A stretch of DNA of 64,000 nucleotides. Source: Amblyomma americanum (taxonomy: Eukaryota > Arthropoda > Arachnida > Ixodida > Ixodidae). The notes under the pieces are model-generated. The model was given only the letters and a program-made list of their open reading frames with translations. It did no database searches and was not told the DNA's origin. Location: positions 31,227,116 to 31,291,115 of the forward strand of contig NC_135505.1 of the NCBI RefSeq assembly GCF_052857255.1. Reading direction: 5' to 3'. Each line of letters starts with the position of its first letter. The stretch's first letter is position 1. A program made the translations under genes and the position numbers. Shown one piece after another: positions 21,061 to 32,372 of this stretch.

Positions 21061-21211
21061 CAAGCAGGCACAGACAAAAAGAAGGACAAATTTAGCAAGC
21101 TAGCGCAACACAGCCAGGTACTTAGCCACTACCCCGCAGCCTGGGTTACTGGGCCTGGGTGCCAGTCTCGCACTCAGAGCAGGTATGATTATGCTGATGC
21201 TGCTGCCTATG

Positions 21212-21714
21212 CTGTTGCTGCTGCGACAACGAGAACATGAAATACAAGAACGGGTGCTTAACAGATGTCGCCATAAAAACTGCTTCAAGCACTTTTATGG
21301 CCGCCGGTACCTTTACCTTCACTTGCGTTCAGCCTAAGCAGGACGTTATTTCTGTCGCATAGAAGTAGTGGGGTCCGGAGGGCGACGGGTAAAATACGTT
21401 GCGCCGGGCTCAAAATTGTTGCAATCGGTAGGCCCAGCAATGTTCTCGTAATAGGCCGGGGTGCAATTTTAACGCGGTAGCAATAATGATCCCGTGTCGC
21501 AGAAAAGCCGCAGTTGTTTTCGGTGTCGGCGTCGTTGACTGCTAGCGAAAACACCACAAAAAATGTCCATACATGAAACCCAGGTAGAAGGTGAGCCACC
21601 TAGCCCACGTCACCTTGTGGTGTTATCACAAACTGCAATCCGAATTGTCAGCAAACTTCCCACCGTGGGAGGCAAAACTGAAGTTTGAGCTTCTTTTACA
21701 TATTTGAATTGAAA
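21212..21714. other. No gene; small diverged repeat
   Basis: Bases 21212-21240 continue the CAG-like gypsy gag leader. Around 21490-21550, CCCGTGTCGCAGAAAAGCCG and nearby words repeat the GC-rich repeat at 12564. Otherwise nothing recognised. Confidence 0.45.
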
Positions 21715-23560
21715 AAGCGCCACGACAGTGGACGAAAAAAAGGACAAGCGCTACAAACGACTGAAAGGAGATTTGGAAAAGGCAAAGATAATACACGCTC
21801 AGTCTGCAAATAGGAACCCATGCGCTACCGTAAGAAGATACAGAATCCGTTAATGACCCAAACCAGACTCATAATTTCAGAGTAACGGATAAGAGCAGGA
21901 GTAGTCTTCACGCACATGTCGCAGTTCTTGTGAATATGTTATGCCTCACATATTTCTCTTCTCAACTTATCTTAAGCCGCATAGAAAATCTGAATTTTAT
22001 TAAAAAGAGGAGTGCATGCAATTTTATTCGATGAACCGGAATAATTAACACTTCAATCTCTTTTGTGTAAAGCGAGGTAGGAAGGACTGACTTTTAAAGG
22101 AGTGTTGCGCTGGTGTAGGCGCGTGTTTAATAATCTCTCGGTTTCCGCCATGTGGTTCTTAAAGCAATTAAAAAGAAAGTCATAGACCACACCGCCAGTA
22201 GACGGTTCAAACTACAACTCATTATTTACTTCGTTCAATTGATTGCCTTTTATTGTTTTATATTTTCTTCTCCGGCTGTTGTGCTAGCGATAACGCAAAC
22301 GTTTCCTTCTTTATAGGGAACCGAACAGAAAGTTTGTTGTTCATATCTACTAACCTCTTGCTTACCCGATGAGATTTTTCGGTATTACTCAATACTTTTT
22401 TTTCTCCCAACTGGAAAGCCCCAGCTGTTCGCTTTTACTAAATGTCACAAGTTTTTCCAGGACTTTATTGCAAGTAAGTGTTGTAATGTAATTGCGGAAG
22501 CCGGCTGGTCTCAGCCTCTGCACCTGCTGTCTGAAACGGTTATGAAGAGCATGAGCGTAAGACTTGGAAGCTGCCGATCCCAAACATGACGAAGCTATGC
22601 CACATTTTACTACCTTCGAACGTCCTGAATAGTAAACAAGCAAAAGTTTTTCCACCCCTTTATAAAAGACATATACCCGTCATCCTGTTTCGTAATTATT
22701 GTTATATCTAAGAGTTGCAGCCAATTTCTGTCGACATTTTCAAAGTAAAATTCACGGCACAACCGCTAAAGTCAAAAGGCTTTAAGATATTGTTCACCTG
22801 CCTCTAAGCATCTCAACAAAAATTAGGTGCACGTCCATATATCGGAATATTTGTTTACCACAGTCACTTCAGTTATTTTTCATAGCCTTGTTCTCATACC
22901 ACATTAAGAAATTACTTAGCACCGGAGCCAGTTTTAAACCCATGCAAACTCTCATTTTTTGGGTATGCAGTCAGTCCTGCTGTCCAAGAAAAATGAATCT
23001 AGATAAAAAGATAAATGTTCTAAAATAGAACCGAGAGACACCATTCATTTCTATAGTCTTATCTAACCTTCTGATAACATTGTGGAAGAAGCCTATCAGT
23101 CAGAACTTATTAATACATATCCTCCACAGCCATACTGAACACTAAATACTAAACATACCACAAAAACCTAGGTTATTCTATACAACCTAAGAATTTAGCA
23201 AAAGAAACAACGGATCATGAACTGCAAGTGAACGTAAGTTCTTTAGCAAAAAGCTTATAACTGCACGCTTTGAGGTGGACGCGTTCAGTAGCGATACATC
23301 GGAAAGGAATATCGGGCCAATGGGTTCTAGCAGAAAAATACTTCCAGACAGTATCTCTCCACATTGATAAAAGACGCATGAAGGACTTCCGAAAATTCTT
23401 GAGCGCACAACAACGCATTGCACTTTTGTGTCCCAGGAAATGCGATCCGGGCGTGAGCACTCCTGTTCTTATTCATGAGTGGGAAATTATGTATCTGGAT
23501 TCCCATCAGTAACTCATGCCGCATATTTCTGGGGAAGCGCAACAGCTCGTGTATGTAGGT
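21715..23560 (-). mobile_element. Old Penelope-like element relic
   Basis: The 3' end is marked by AGCGCTTGTCC...GGCGCTTTTTC on the minus strand (21715-21760), the same word order as other PLE ends here. Upstream, ETERLLNTRL (about 22110) resembles the endonuclease. SGRSKVVKCGIASSCL...RLRPAGFRNYI (22389-22655) is the linker, LLDITII (about 22710) the thumb, FRYMDV (about 22850) a decayed catalytic box, and MGLKLAPVLSNFLM (about 22920) the motif before it. Many stops and frameshifts make it one of the oldest elements in the window. Confidence 0.7.
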
Positions 23561-24060
23561 TGACAGTGTATATTATCCCTGTCCTGTTCAATAAACTTCC
23601 AGTTACCAGCTCTCGTCCTGCCTCCTTCGTCCCCTGTGGCATCAGTTTTTTGTAATCACCGGTGGCAGTTAGGATATAGTGATTGGTCGAGAGAGGTTGC
23701 TTGGGAACCCTGTAATCGCGGGGCAGTGGCGCATCGCTTATTTGCGGCACCACTGCGCCAGGAGGGGCATGGGTGCTCCCAGGGATCTATGTTAAAGTAG
23801 ACGATGACAAATTCCGCGTATGTTGGCCTTAAACCTTAACGCTATAGCGTCATACACGTAAGCAGGTGATTAAGTGTCCCCTATGTTTTTTTTTTGCCTG
23901 CTCCGCATGGGTGAAACATCATTTCAATTTCTGGTTACATAGCTGATATGGAATATGAATAGGCTAGGAGACAGAACAAGTCTGGAAAGTGCACAGATTA
24001 AACGCCTCAGTGTAAGCCCAAAAAGACCGGTGTATATTTGAGACGAGACACCACTGTCAT
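23561..24060. other. Intergenic, no gene recognised
   Basis: An AATAAA occurs at about 23590 and a T-run near 23887. No coding signal or assignable repeat. Confidence 0.5.
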
Positions 24061-24090
24061 TAGCATGAAGTACGGCACACTGAAACGACA

Positions 24091-24096
24091 TTTATT
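24091..24096 (-). terminator. Poly(A) signal of the M13-like gene
   Basis: AATAAA on the minus strand, 18 bases past the TAG stop of the 24115-26097 reading frame. This gives a very short 3' UTR. The position fits cleavage and polyadenylation around 24060-24080. Confidence 0.6.
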
Positions 24097-24114
24097 CTAG
24101 GGCATTCTTTCCGT

Positions 24115-26097
24115 CTAACAATTTTCCAGGCAGCACACTCGATGAGCCATTGGCGAGTGCTGCGAGCAGCCAAAGACCGTTCGAAATACGACCGATCTCC
24201 TGAGGGCTAAGTTGACGTCAAAATGGGTCACCACTCCTGGTAGGGCGGCACAGTTGTTGTATGCCCACAAAAGGAACACCAAGCGCGCAAGCGAGATCTC
24301 TGTGTTATTCACGCAGTTCAACACGTTCCACTGAAGTGGCATCATGGCGTCGACTGCTGACACAAGTCCAAGAGCAGCAGCCGCCGTCTGGAGGGAGTCG
24401 GTGGTGTACGACCCGTTGAGTTGAGTCTGTTCGATGCACTTCAGGCGGCTTTCAATGTTCGACCGTGACTCGACGGACCACGAGGACTCCAGGAGGAACG
24501 ACCAGCATTGTGCCGCCATGTCGACTACTGCCACGGGAAGGTCGAGCGCGATGTTCCTGCGATGGTTCTGGGCGAGTAAGGCCAACAGGTTCGTCGGAAG
24601 GAAGATGGTGTTGCTATGCCGCACGACGACTGGAAGAAAGAAGCTGTCCTCGTCTGGTATACCACGTGCTATCTTGGCTTTCCTTACGTCAAATGCGTAC
24701 GAGCGCGCCGCGAGCAGGTTGGTGGCGAAAGAGTCCGACACGGCCGGAACAGCAATGTCCAAAACTGCGATTTGTTCAGGAAGCACAAGCTTAAGCCGGC
24801 TTAACTTCTCTGTGATTTCCTGCCTAGTAATTCCGTAGAAAATGAGGTTCTCTGTCGCATCGCGAGTCACGATGTCTTTTATCTGCATGAATAAGGCTCG
24901 CACATAGTCTACCAAGTGGCGACTATTCACCGCTTCCGCCTTGAACGCGTGCTCAAGTTCACAGACATTTAGGGTTTGGCATGATGTGCTTGCTGGCATT
25001 ATGCCATGAGTGGCCGACGCTTCTTCCAAAGTGTCTCTTGTCTTGAGAGCGGCGCACACGAAAATGTAGGCCTCTGCAACAGGCTGAAGAGTCTCGTTGG
25101 CTAGGATGCCGACGAAGTGATTGATGGCCTCCGGCTGTCGCGTCGCAACGCTGGTGACGTTCGGATGCACGGGCAGTACCAGGTCGTTCAAGATGTCAGC
25201 CCATTCACGTTGAGACAAGACGGTAAATGGTGAAGTCTCAACGCTGTGCGCCTGATTTCTTGAGTGACTAGCGTGTAGCATCGCGGATATATCATCTTTG
25301 AGTCGTAAAAGCTGCTTGGCTGATACGGCTGTGTTAAGAGCACTGTTGACGGCGTCAAGCACAGGGGGCAAAATATCCTCGTACGCAGAATTGGAGAAGC
25401 ATTCATCAGTTGCCTTTATATTCAAGACGGTGTCTTGCTCCAATACACTGAAAGATACGACTACTGGTACGCCATACTTGAAATTAAGCTGGGCAAGAAA
25501 ATGGACCATTTCATACCCGTTCATCTTGCGGGGAGGTGCGCTGGCTTGCACTATCGCTGTGGCATATTCGGCGACGTCTTTCCCAGAAGCGTGATCCCTT
25601 TCCCATAAGCCCTGCCTAAGAATGGTCAGCAGGTGGCCGGCCGCGCTGCTGCCTTGCCCGATTCCGGCCATCTCCATGAAGCTCCACACCATGGCGACCC
25701 TAAGCAGAGGTGACACATGCCCATAGTCACTCTCGTTGGCCCTGGAGCAGACATGTCCGTAAAAGTCTTCGCAAGGGTCAACACTGGGGTTGATTGCACG
25801 CAGCACCATCAGAGCTTCGTCCGGGCAGCAGAACGGGTCGCGGTTCGCTGCCTTAGCGTCGGCTTTTGTTTTTCGCAGCAAAGTCGCAAGAACCACTACG
25901 AACAGGACGGCAAAGAACACGGCGCCAAAGAATGCGCCTAGTCTCAGCAGCTGTCTTGACCGAGGTTTTACCATCTGCGTCTCATCGACGCGGGAAGTCA
26001 TCGGTATCGCTGGGAGGGGCACCGTAGAGTCTGGTGTCTTCAGTGCGTCCATAGTAGGCGAAGAAATGTGTGCGTACTTTGGACAAGCGTCAACCAT
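24115..26097 (-). CDS. Neprilysin-like M13 family protein, intronless, probable pseudoenzyme
   Basis: A 660-codon open frame with no interruption. Residues 1-50 are cytosolic; 51-74 form a hydrophobic signal anchor (LGAFFGAVFFAVLFVVVLATLL), giving a type II membrane protein with an extracellular body. PSVDPCEDFYGHVC (104-117) is the N-terminal M13 signature. NTIFLPTNLLALL (496-508) matches the segment that precedes the zinc site, and VFGCSQHSPMAHRVCCLENC (641-660) the conserved C-terminus. M13 enzymes are zinc endopeptidases with HExxH and a downstream ExxxD. Here residues 514-535 contain no HExxH, and 565-585 lack the Glu. Peptide cleavage is therefore unlikely; peptide binding or a decoy role is possible but is inference. 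Length is close to the family norm of about 700. The start is the first ATG, just after a (AAG)n-rich stretch. Confidence 0.85.
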   Translation of the reverse strand: MVDACPKYAHISSPTMDALKTPDSTVPLPAIPMTSRVDETQMVKPRSRQLLRLGAFFGAVFFAVLFVVVLATLLRKTKADAKAANRDPFCCPDEALMVLRAINPSVDPCEDFYGHVCSRANESDYGHVSPLLRVAMVWSFMEMAGIGQGSSAAGHLLTILRQGLWERDHASGKDVAEYATAIVQASAPPRKMNGYEMVHFLAQLNFKYGVPVVVSFSVLEQDTVLNIKATDECFSNSAYEDILPPVLDAVNSALNTAVSAKQLLRLKDDISAMLHASHSRNQAHSVETSPFTVLSQREWADILNDLVLPVHPNVTSVATRQPEAINHFVGILANETLQPVAEAYIFVCAALKTRDTLEEASATHGIMPASTSCQTLNVCELEHAFKAEAVNSRHLVDYVRALFMQIKDIVTRDATENLIFYGITRQEITEKLSRLKLVLPEQIAVLDIAVPAVSDSFATNLLAARSYAFDVRKAKIARGIPDEDSFFLPVVVRHSNTIFLPTNLLALLAQNHRRNIALDLPVAVVDMAAQCWSFLLESSWSVESRSNIESRLKCIEQTQLNGSYTTDSLQTAAAALGLVSAVDAMMPLQWNVLNCVNNTEISLARLVFLLWAYNNCAALPGVVTHFDVNLALRRSVVFRTVFGCSQHSPMAHRVCCLENC

Positions 26098-26099
26098 TT

Positions 26100-26500
26100 T
26101 AGTTTTGACTGCGCTTCTTCTTCTTCTTGTTACAGAGCATCGCCCTCTTCTTCTGCTCTAAAATTTATATCAGCCACTTGTTAAAATACTCTGAATTAAA
26201 AATCTTCCCTAAAATTAAAAATGTTTCTGAATTGCATCTTTTGTCACCTCTTGCTCAAAATTCGTCTGTAACCTAAACTTCCTAAACACTGCACTTTCAT
26301 CCCCACTCCCATTTTCAGTCACTAATCTCGCATTGTTGGTCTTGTTTACTTAGATATCCGAATCTGCTTTTTTTGGGGGGGAGAAACGTTTAGAGCGCCT
26401 GTCAGTTGTCACCTGTGTCTTGGCAAATATCCTGCAGTGGGTGCGCGCCATTATCTTCCTAGGGCCAGCAACAAAATCTGTGGAACACCCCTGTACCCAT
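26100..26500. other. Region upstream of the M13-like gene
   Basis: No gene. A GAAGAAGAAGAAG run (minus strand, about 26117-26130) precedes the start codon. No clear TATA box or initiator can be claimed, although AT-rich DNA lies at 26160-26230. Confidence 0.4.
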
Positions 26501-26911
26501 GTTTATTTATTTATTTGGAATACTGCCAACTCCGAAAGGGTCGGTACAAGAGTGGGTTGAAAAATGAGGAAAATAACAGAAAATAAATACACATGAGGAA
26601 ATAAGGTCGACAATGCATATAAGAAAGAACTGCCTTTTCAGCGAGCACAATACATTTTTTCCGATGTTGGCTATGCGGCAACATATGGTTGCAAAGCGTT
26701 CCAATCGCATACGGACTGTGGCAAATAACGCTACCAGAACGATTTATTATTGCAAGAAAATTCCTGTATCATATTTTAGTGTATGTTTCGGGTTTGGCGC
26801 GTGCGTCTTTGATCTAAAAATACTGAAAAATTTGGCTTTAATGAGCTGTAACGAAGTAAATAACGAAACTTCATATGCTGCAGCTTTGCTCTGCATGTCA
26901 GAGTATGAAGA

Positions 26912-28552
26912 CTAGCGCGTTGTAAAATTCTGTGGCTGAATCCAAACGATTGTGACTGTTAAATAAAAACGTACAGATTTACTTTGGGCCATTTCCAGTG
27001 AGTAGATATTGTTTTTTGTGAGCGGGAACCATATAGTATTTGCATATTCTAAGGTAGGTCTGATAAGTTTGACGTAGGCAAGGCGTTTATTCTCAGTAGT
27101 CGCTTGTCTCAAAGCTCTCTTGATAAAGAACAATTTCTGCATCGCTGGGTTAGTTACCTTTCGCATATGCGCTGTGCAGGTAAGATCAAAGGAGATTAGA
27201 ACACCTAGCTATTCATGCTAAGTGACACAGGACAGTGTGGTCCTGTTCAGGGAGTAGGAAAATTCTAGTTTCTTTTTTTTTCTTCGTAACACAAATTGAA
27301 ACTGTCTTTTCTGCGTTAATATACGTATTCCATGTGCCGCACCACTGTAAATGTTTGCTCAGAGAACTATTAAGCATAATTTGTGGATTAAATTTTTTGA
27401 CTTCTTGGTAGACCACGCAGTCGTCTGTAAATTGTCAGATTTTAACGTCAACTTTATTTTCGAGATCACTTATGAAAAGCAAGAATAGAGGCGAGATAAG
27501 ACAGTGCCCTGTGGCGCTTCGAAAATAACTGTAACTGTATAAGAATTATAGCGGCCAACCTGTACGAATTGCCTCCGATCGGTAAGATAATCGCTTATCC
27601 AGCGTATGATCGGCCCGTTTCTGAGAATGTGGGTAATTTTGAAAAGAAGTTTTGCATGAGAGACCCGATAAAATGCTTTTGATAGATCAAGAAAGATGAT
27701 ATCAATTCGCGACTGGTTGGTGAGAGCTTGAGCTAGTTCGTGTATAATTTCTACAAGCTGTGTAACGGTGGAAAGTCCACGTTGGAAGCCATGCTGATTT
27801 TGGTTAAGTATATGGTTGGTTTCTACCAATTCTGTATTGAAGTTTAAAATTGCATGTTCTAACAATTTACAGCAGCTACAGGTTAATGAGATTGATCGCT
27901 AGTTTGTCACACGTGTTCTGTCACCAGATTTATGAACTGGGATAAAGCCGCCGCGGTGGCTGAGTGGTTATGGCGGTCGGCTGCTGACCCGAAAGACGCG
28001 AGTTGGGTCCCGACCACGGCGGTCGAATTTCGATGGAGGCGAAATTCTAGGGGTCCGTGTACTGTGCGATGTCAGTGCACGTTAAAGAACCCCAGGTGGT
28101 CGAAATTTCCGGAGCCCTTCACTATGGCGTCTCTCATAGCCTGAGTCGCTTTGGGGCGTTAAGCCCTCATAAACCAACCAACCAACTGGGATAAGTTTGG
28201 TTAATTTCCACCTATCTGGAAGGCGACAGTCTTTTATTGATTTCGAGAAAATGAGGTGTGATATTTTTCTGACTGGTTCGGCGTACCGTTCTAAGAAAGC
28301 GTTTGGTATTCCGTCTTGCCCAGCACATTTCTTTGGATTGATATTTATTAACATGGACAGTAAACGAGATTCTGAGACTGTAGGCAAACCTAACAGTTTT
28401 ATGTCTTCATTTAAATGTATGAATGACTGATCTGGAGTGTTCACATCACGAGTAAATATTGAATGAAAATAGCTATAAAAGGTGTCTGCCCGGCGTTTAC
28501 TATTCGTAGAGACGATACATTGTAGTGCTGCTGGGATTGTATGTATTGCCAA
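26912..28552 (-). pseudogene. CR1/L2-like LINE reverse transcriptase relic
   Basis: Segments in order: AGQDGIPNAFLERYAEPV and WKLTKLIPV (28552-28195), the SINE, then NQNQHGFQRGLSTVTQLVEI, DIIFLDLSKAFYRVSHAKLL (catalytic Asp region) and EAPQGTVLSRLY (27865-27470). Thumb pieces follow at 27416-27213 and 27166-26912 (KLIRPTLEYANTIW). The FADD catalytic pair falls in a broken stretch near 27440. Confidence 0.75.
27935..28194 (+). repeat. Short-type tRNA-SINE with 11-bp target duplication
   Basis: The SINE 27946-28183 lies between two copies of AACTGGGATAA (27935-27945, 28184-28194). The head is AGCCGCCGCGGTGGCTGAGTG, with the short-type ending GAGTCGCTTTGGGGCGTTAA and a CCAACCAACC tail. It inserted in a CR1/L2-like reverse transcriptase, antisense to it. 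Confidence 0.95.
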
Positions 28553-28960
28553 AATTTGCTGAGGAGAGCTCTTAATAAAATTGTACAGAGTGGTGCTATT
28601 AAAACGTGCTTTAGCGCTGTGTATAATAGCTTTAATATTTTTCTAAGACCACTCAATTGGGAGTGATACCCTGAATACTTGCATATTTTATTTGTTTTTC
28701 GAAGTATTTGGAATTGGCATTTAAGGTGTATTATATCGCGTGTAATTCATGTATTGTGTTTCCTCATCACCTTCGCTACTTTTGGTACGAACCTGCTGAT
28801 GCAATACATGACAGCGAACTTCAATTGCAGCCATACATGATTAATGTGTGACTGTGAACGAGCACAAAAATAGGGAAATTCCTGGTATTCGTGAACCAGA
28901 TACGTTATAATAGAAGCCTCATCTGCTCTCTTAAAAGCAAGGACATGTTTTACAAGGCAG

Positions 28961-29617
28961 TCATGTATAACAAGGCAATGAGAAAGTACATAATACTAAT
29001 TTATGGTCAGACAGGCCGTCGAATATTGCTGCGTGGGTACTGCTTTTTTGGAAGTAATTACTTGCAAAGACTAAGTCGAGAATAGAGCTCGAAGCGCCCT
29101 GAAGACGAATCCGTGTAGTTAGATGATCAAGATTAAAGGTGAACAAGAAATCTAAAATCCGATTATTCTGAACTTTTCCCAGACTCAGAGTGCTCCAGTC
29201 TGTATCAGGAAAATTTAAGTCACCAGCGATAATAATCTGACTCATAGGCATGTATTTCAACATATAATTATACAGGCAGTCTAGATGGAACACTTCGGAA
29301 ATTGGTAGTCTCTAAATGACACCCACGTGTACAATTCATTCTTAGAAAAAGACCGTGCACCACAAAGCCTCAACGCCCAGAACATCTGGCATGATAGAAG
29401 AAGATATTCCCTCATTAAATAGAACGGCTACACCCCCGCCCCTTGTGGCCCTATTTTTCCATACAATCACATATTCGGGAGGAGCAATCTCAGGATCAAA
29501 TGTATTCGCGTGTAACCATGTTTCTTTAACGCAGAAAATGTTGGGCCTATGTGTGAGCAAAGTACCTTCCAGGGCTTCCGTTTTATTCACAAGGCTACGC
29601 GCATTCAAATTTACCAA
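28961..29617 (-). pseudogene. CR1/L2-like LINE endonuclease relic (APE type)
   Basis: 29617-29342: NLNARSLVNK at the start, IFCVKETWL (catalytic Glu), then RATRGGGVAVLF. 29293-28961: IIIAGDLNFPDTDW (Asp/Asn pair), RIRLQGASSSILDLVF and LSDHKLV (terminal Asp-His). The two blocks are separated by a frameshift near 29320. The fold nicks target DNA in these LINEs. Confidence 0.8.
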
Positions 29618-30111
29618 GGATGTTGACGACTTCGAGACCCGGCGATTCGTGGTTCCACGTTGGTCTCATAGCCGTTTTTTGTTTAGTTCAACCATAACAT
29701 CACACTCACTATCCCAGGAGAAAATATGTCTATTTCAACCTTATCGTGAATCACCTTCACTTTTTCTTTCTTGCCACGATATTCTTTAGTGCGAACCCTG
29801 ATCTTTTTCTAACGTGAAAAGTGAAAAGTCTTCTAAGTGAAAAGTCTTCGCGGATTGAAAAATTGGAACCCTTCAGTTTGTGGCAGCTTCTAAAATATTG
29901 ACCCTATCACGGTAGTCACATAACCTAAAGATGACCGAAAGGGGTTTGCTGCTGGTGTCTGAGTCGTGATTACCAATTCGGTTGATGTTTTTAATTCCTG
30001 ATATGCCTACTTCGAATTACTTGCTAGGATATCTTTTGTGACAATCGTAGCAAGTACTTCAGAAGTTTCTTCATCCTCCTCTTGTGTACCAAAAGTTATC
30101 AGGTTAGAGTG

Positions 30112-30360
30112 TCAACTTCTGTTTTCTATGTCTTCGACATTTTTAGTCATGAGCGAGAGCCTCTGTTCTAGGCATGACATTTTTACCAAACATTCATAAA
30201 CTTGTTTTTCAAGGTTACTTATTTTTTCTAGCTTTAGCTCGATAGCATTAGGCTTCTCATTGGTTAGCTTTTTTCCTTCTTTAATTTCTTGAACGTCCGG
30301 AGCAATCAACTTATGTTGTTCTGCAATAGAAGGATCCGGACAACGGTTCGACTCAATGCC
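30112..30360 (-). pseudogene. ORF1 remnant with degenerate 2A site and coiled coil
   Basis: At 30337-30360 the minus strand reads G-I-E-S-N-R-C-P, which looks like a decayed 2A ribosome-skipping motif (family pattern D-x-E-x-N-P-G-P). It is preceded by CGLLLGG, typical of 2A upstream residues. The frame continues into an open 65-codon stretch with heptad-like leucines (LEKISNLEKQVYECLVKMSCLEQRL). The rest of ORF1 is lost. Confidence 0.55.
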
Positions 30361-30420
30361 ACCGCCCAGTAATAAACCGCAGTGAGACGCACATGTTAAT
30401 CACCACATCCCGCAAAGTCT

Positions 30421-32291
30421 GTGGGCATGGCAGCAAAAGCAGACACACTTTATTGCTACGCAAACCTTTTCCACAATGCTTGCTCATCTGAGTGAAGAAA
30501 AGGAACCGATTTGTAGTCCTCATCTTGGCAATGCTGATATGCCCACCGACAATTCCTTGTTCGGGAGCTGTCTTTGTACTGGTTGATGCCACTGCTGTCG
30601 TTGCATTTGGCGGTTTCACCGATGAGATATATTGCGCCACATATCCAGGAAGTCAGCTGCGCCTTTTCTCCTGGTAAAATCTCACCGGTCGCAGCAGAAA
30701 GGACATGGCCAGACTTCTCGGACATATTCTATAGGTCTATCTGACCAACAAAATGATTTCAGTGCTCACATGAACTGTTTTTGACGGCCATAGAAAGTTG
30801 GTAGCACGTACCGACAATTCGAAATTCACACTGAGATTTTATTGTTGAGCGCCAGTCAGCATGTGGCGGCAGACGTCCAGACTAAAATCGTTTGTCAAGA
30901 TTTCTTGCACTTGTAAAGCCCTCATCTTATAGAGAAATGCATTGGAGTATGTGGGTTTGGTACACTTTACTTTAAGGGACAATAGTACCCCGCCACTTGG
31001 CTTGCACAATTTCACCTGCCTGACCGCCACTGCGAAAGCTACTAGGGCATGTGGCGCGACAAGTGAGCAGCAGAAAATGCAGTTTCGTTCTTGGAGTGGG
31101 CTCCCTTCACGCGACACACGTTTTAGTGGTTGAGCAGCTCACAGTGCACAAGTGTCCTAATCTATGGAAAATTTAAAACAGCCCCTCGGAATACAATTAA
31201 TGTTCATGTGAAACACATGATAACCCTGAAAAACACCGCTGTGTTCAACAGCGCATTTGTGTCCATTAGCTTTCCAAGCCACCAAAGCTTATTTTCAAGA
31301 ACAATAATCACACAACACCAAGGTGTCCACTGCCATCCGCAAATTTTATCAGTTTGTCCGTTTGCTCAGAAATCAGATATTAATCTCGCCCTGCTTAGTT
31401 GCCAAATGTGCGCTTGCGGCCCGAATTCTCACTTGCCAGACCATCGCAGCAGCTTTCTGGCTAATACGTGCGCCAGCTGTTTAACACTATTGCCGTTCGA
31501 AGACTCTAGTCATATATTCTGGCAATAAGATGCAACCAGCATACTAGCACTCCTGACAATGTGCTACAGTATATTGCTTACTTAACAGTCAACACAAGCA
31601 TTCATCCTACACTTTATACCGGTGTTTTTAAAGGGAACACGGGAACATCGTATGGCACGCGGATGCTGAAACACTAGCTCCCTCTTCTTCTGACATATAT
31701 GCACGCGTACAAGATTGAAGTGAAAGATGTGAAAAAAAGCATGCACTTTTCATGTTATGCAAATGCGGGACACTCTTTATTGTCTGTATTCTGTATATTT
31801 GTTTATAATTGCATTAATTACTACATTGTTCTTTGCATTATATGAAGATTTTCATAGCAACAGTTTAGTTTCGTTTAAATAAACAATAAATTTCATTGAT
31901 TTTTATCATTATTGTTCTTATAGTATGCGAATTTTCTTTCCGTTCGTCATCGAAGCTGTCAGGTATACGCCGGCCTGAAACGCGAGCCGCAGATGCCTTC
32001 GCGTTATAAAAATTCACTTTCATCATCATCATCATCATCACAAATCGGCGGCTCTTATAACAAGAAATCAGACAATTGCAACAGCGTGAGCTATGTCTGC
32101 GCACTTCTCAAAAAAGAAATATATTTTGTTGATTAGCGCCTTGGCTAAGCCATATTGACACGGTGGATTCCGCTAGCACGCGCCGCCTCAATAGAAGAAG
32201 AAGCGATCTGGAGCGGTGGTCAAGAGCGGGGGTCATCTGGCGGTCATCTGCTCTTCGATCGCTGGTCGCTGTTCTGTTGACGTGGCTCAGC
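30421..32291. other. No gene recognised
   Basis: Short open frames exist on both strands (95, 89 and 92 codons on minus; 132 on plus), but none shows a motif I know. A (CAT)n stretch lies at 32021-32040. It may hold an old DNA transposon; I cannot support one. Confidence 0.45.
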
Positions 32292-32372
32292 TACCCAGGC
32301 TGCGGGGCAGTGGCTAAGTACCTGGCAGTGTTGCTCTAGCTTGCTAAATTTCTCCTTTTTGTCTGTGCCTGT

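Larger units (their letters stand above)
15823..21198 (-). mobile_element. I-group LINE, minus orientation, with internal deletion and nested PLE
   Basis: The element is flanked by a 13-bp target duplication, GCTGCTGCCTATG (15810-15822, 21199-21211), giving both ends. It holds ORF1 (19.7-21.06 kb) and parts of ORF2. The endonuclease start lies at 19.4-19.7 kb. Compared with the plus copy at 32.3-37.8 kb, roughly 1.6 kb is missing, equivalent to about 34084-35688, which removes most of endonuclease and the front of reverse transcriptase. A PLE sits at 17706-19292. The 3' end has the hairpin motif (about 15860-15890) and a short CTTC tail. RNase H regions of the two copies differ at only two of 220 residues. 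Confidence 0.9.
26500..30420 (-). mobile_element. Decayed CR1/L2-like LINE, nearly full length
   Basis: In minus orientation the element runs from a degenerate 2A-like site and ORF1 coil (30112-30360) through endonuclease (29617-28961) and reverse transcriptase (28552-26912) to an (AAAT)n tail at about 26502-26516. Frames are broken many times. A short-type SINE sits at 27946-28183. Relative to the CR1/L2-like element at 45.7-49.4 kb it is much older but has the same order of parts. Confidence 0.8.

Noticed and set aside
24434..26161. Several plus-strand frames of 98-134 codons
   Set aside because: They are antisense shadows of the well-supported M13-like reading frame.
30353..31528. Possible DNA transposon suggested by several 90-130 codon frames
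   Set aside because: No terminal inverted repeats, target duplication or transposase motif could be seen.
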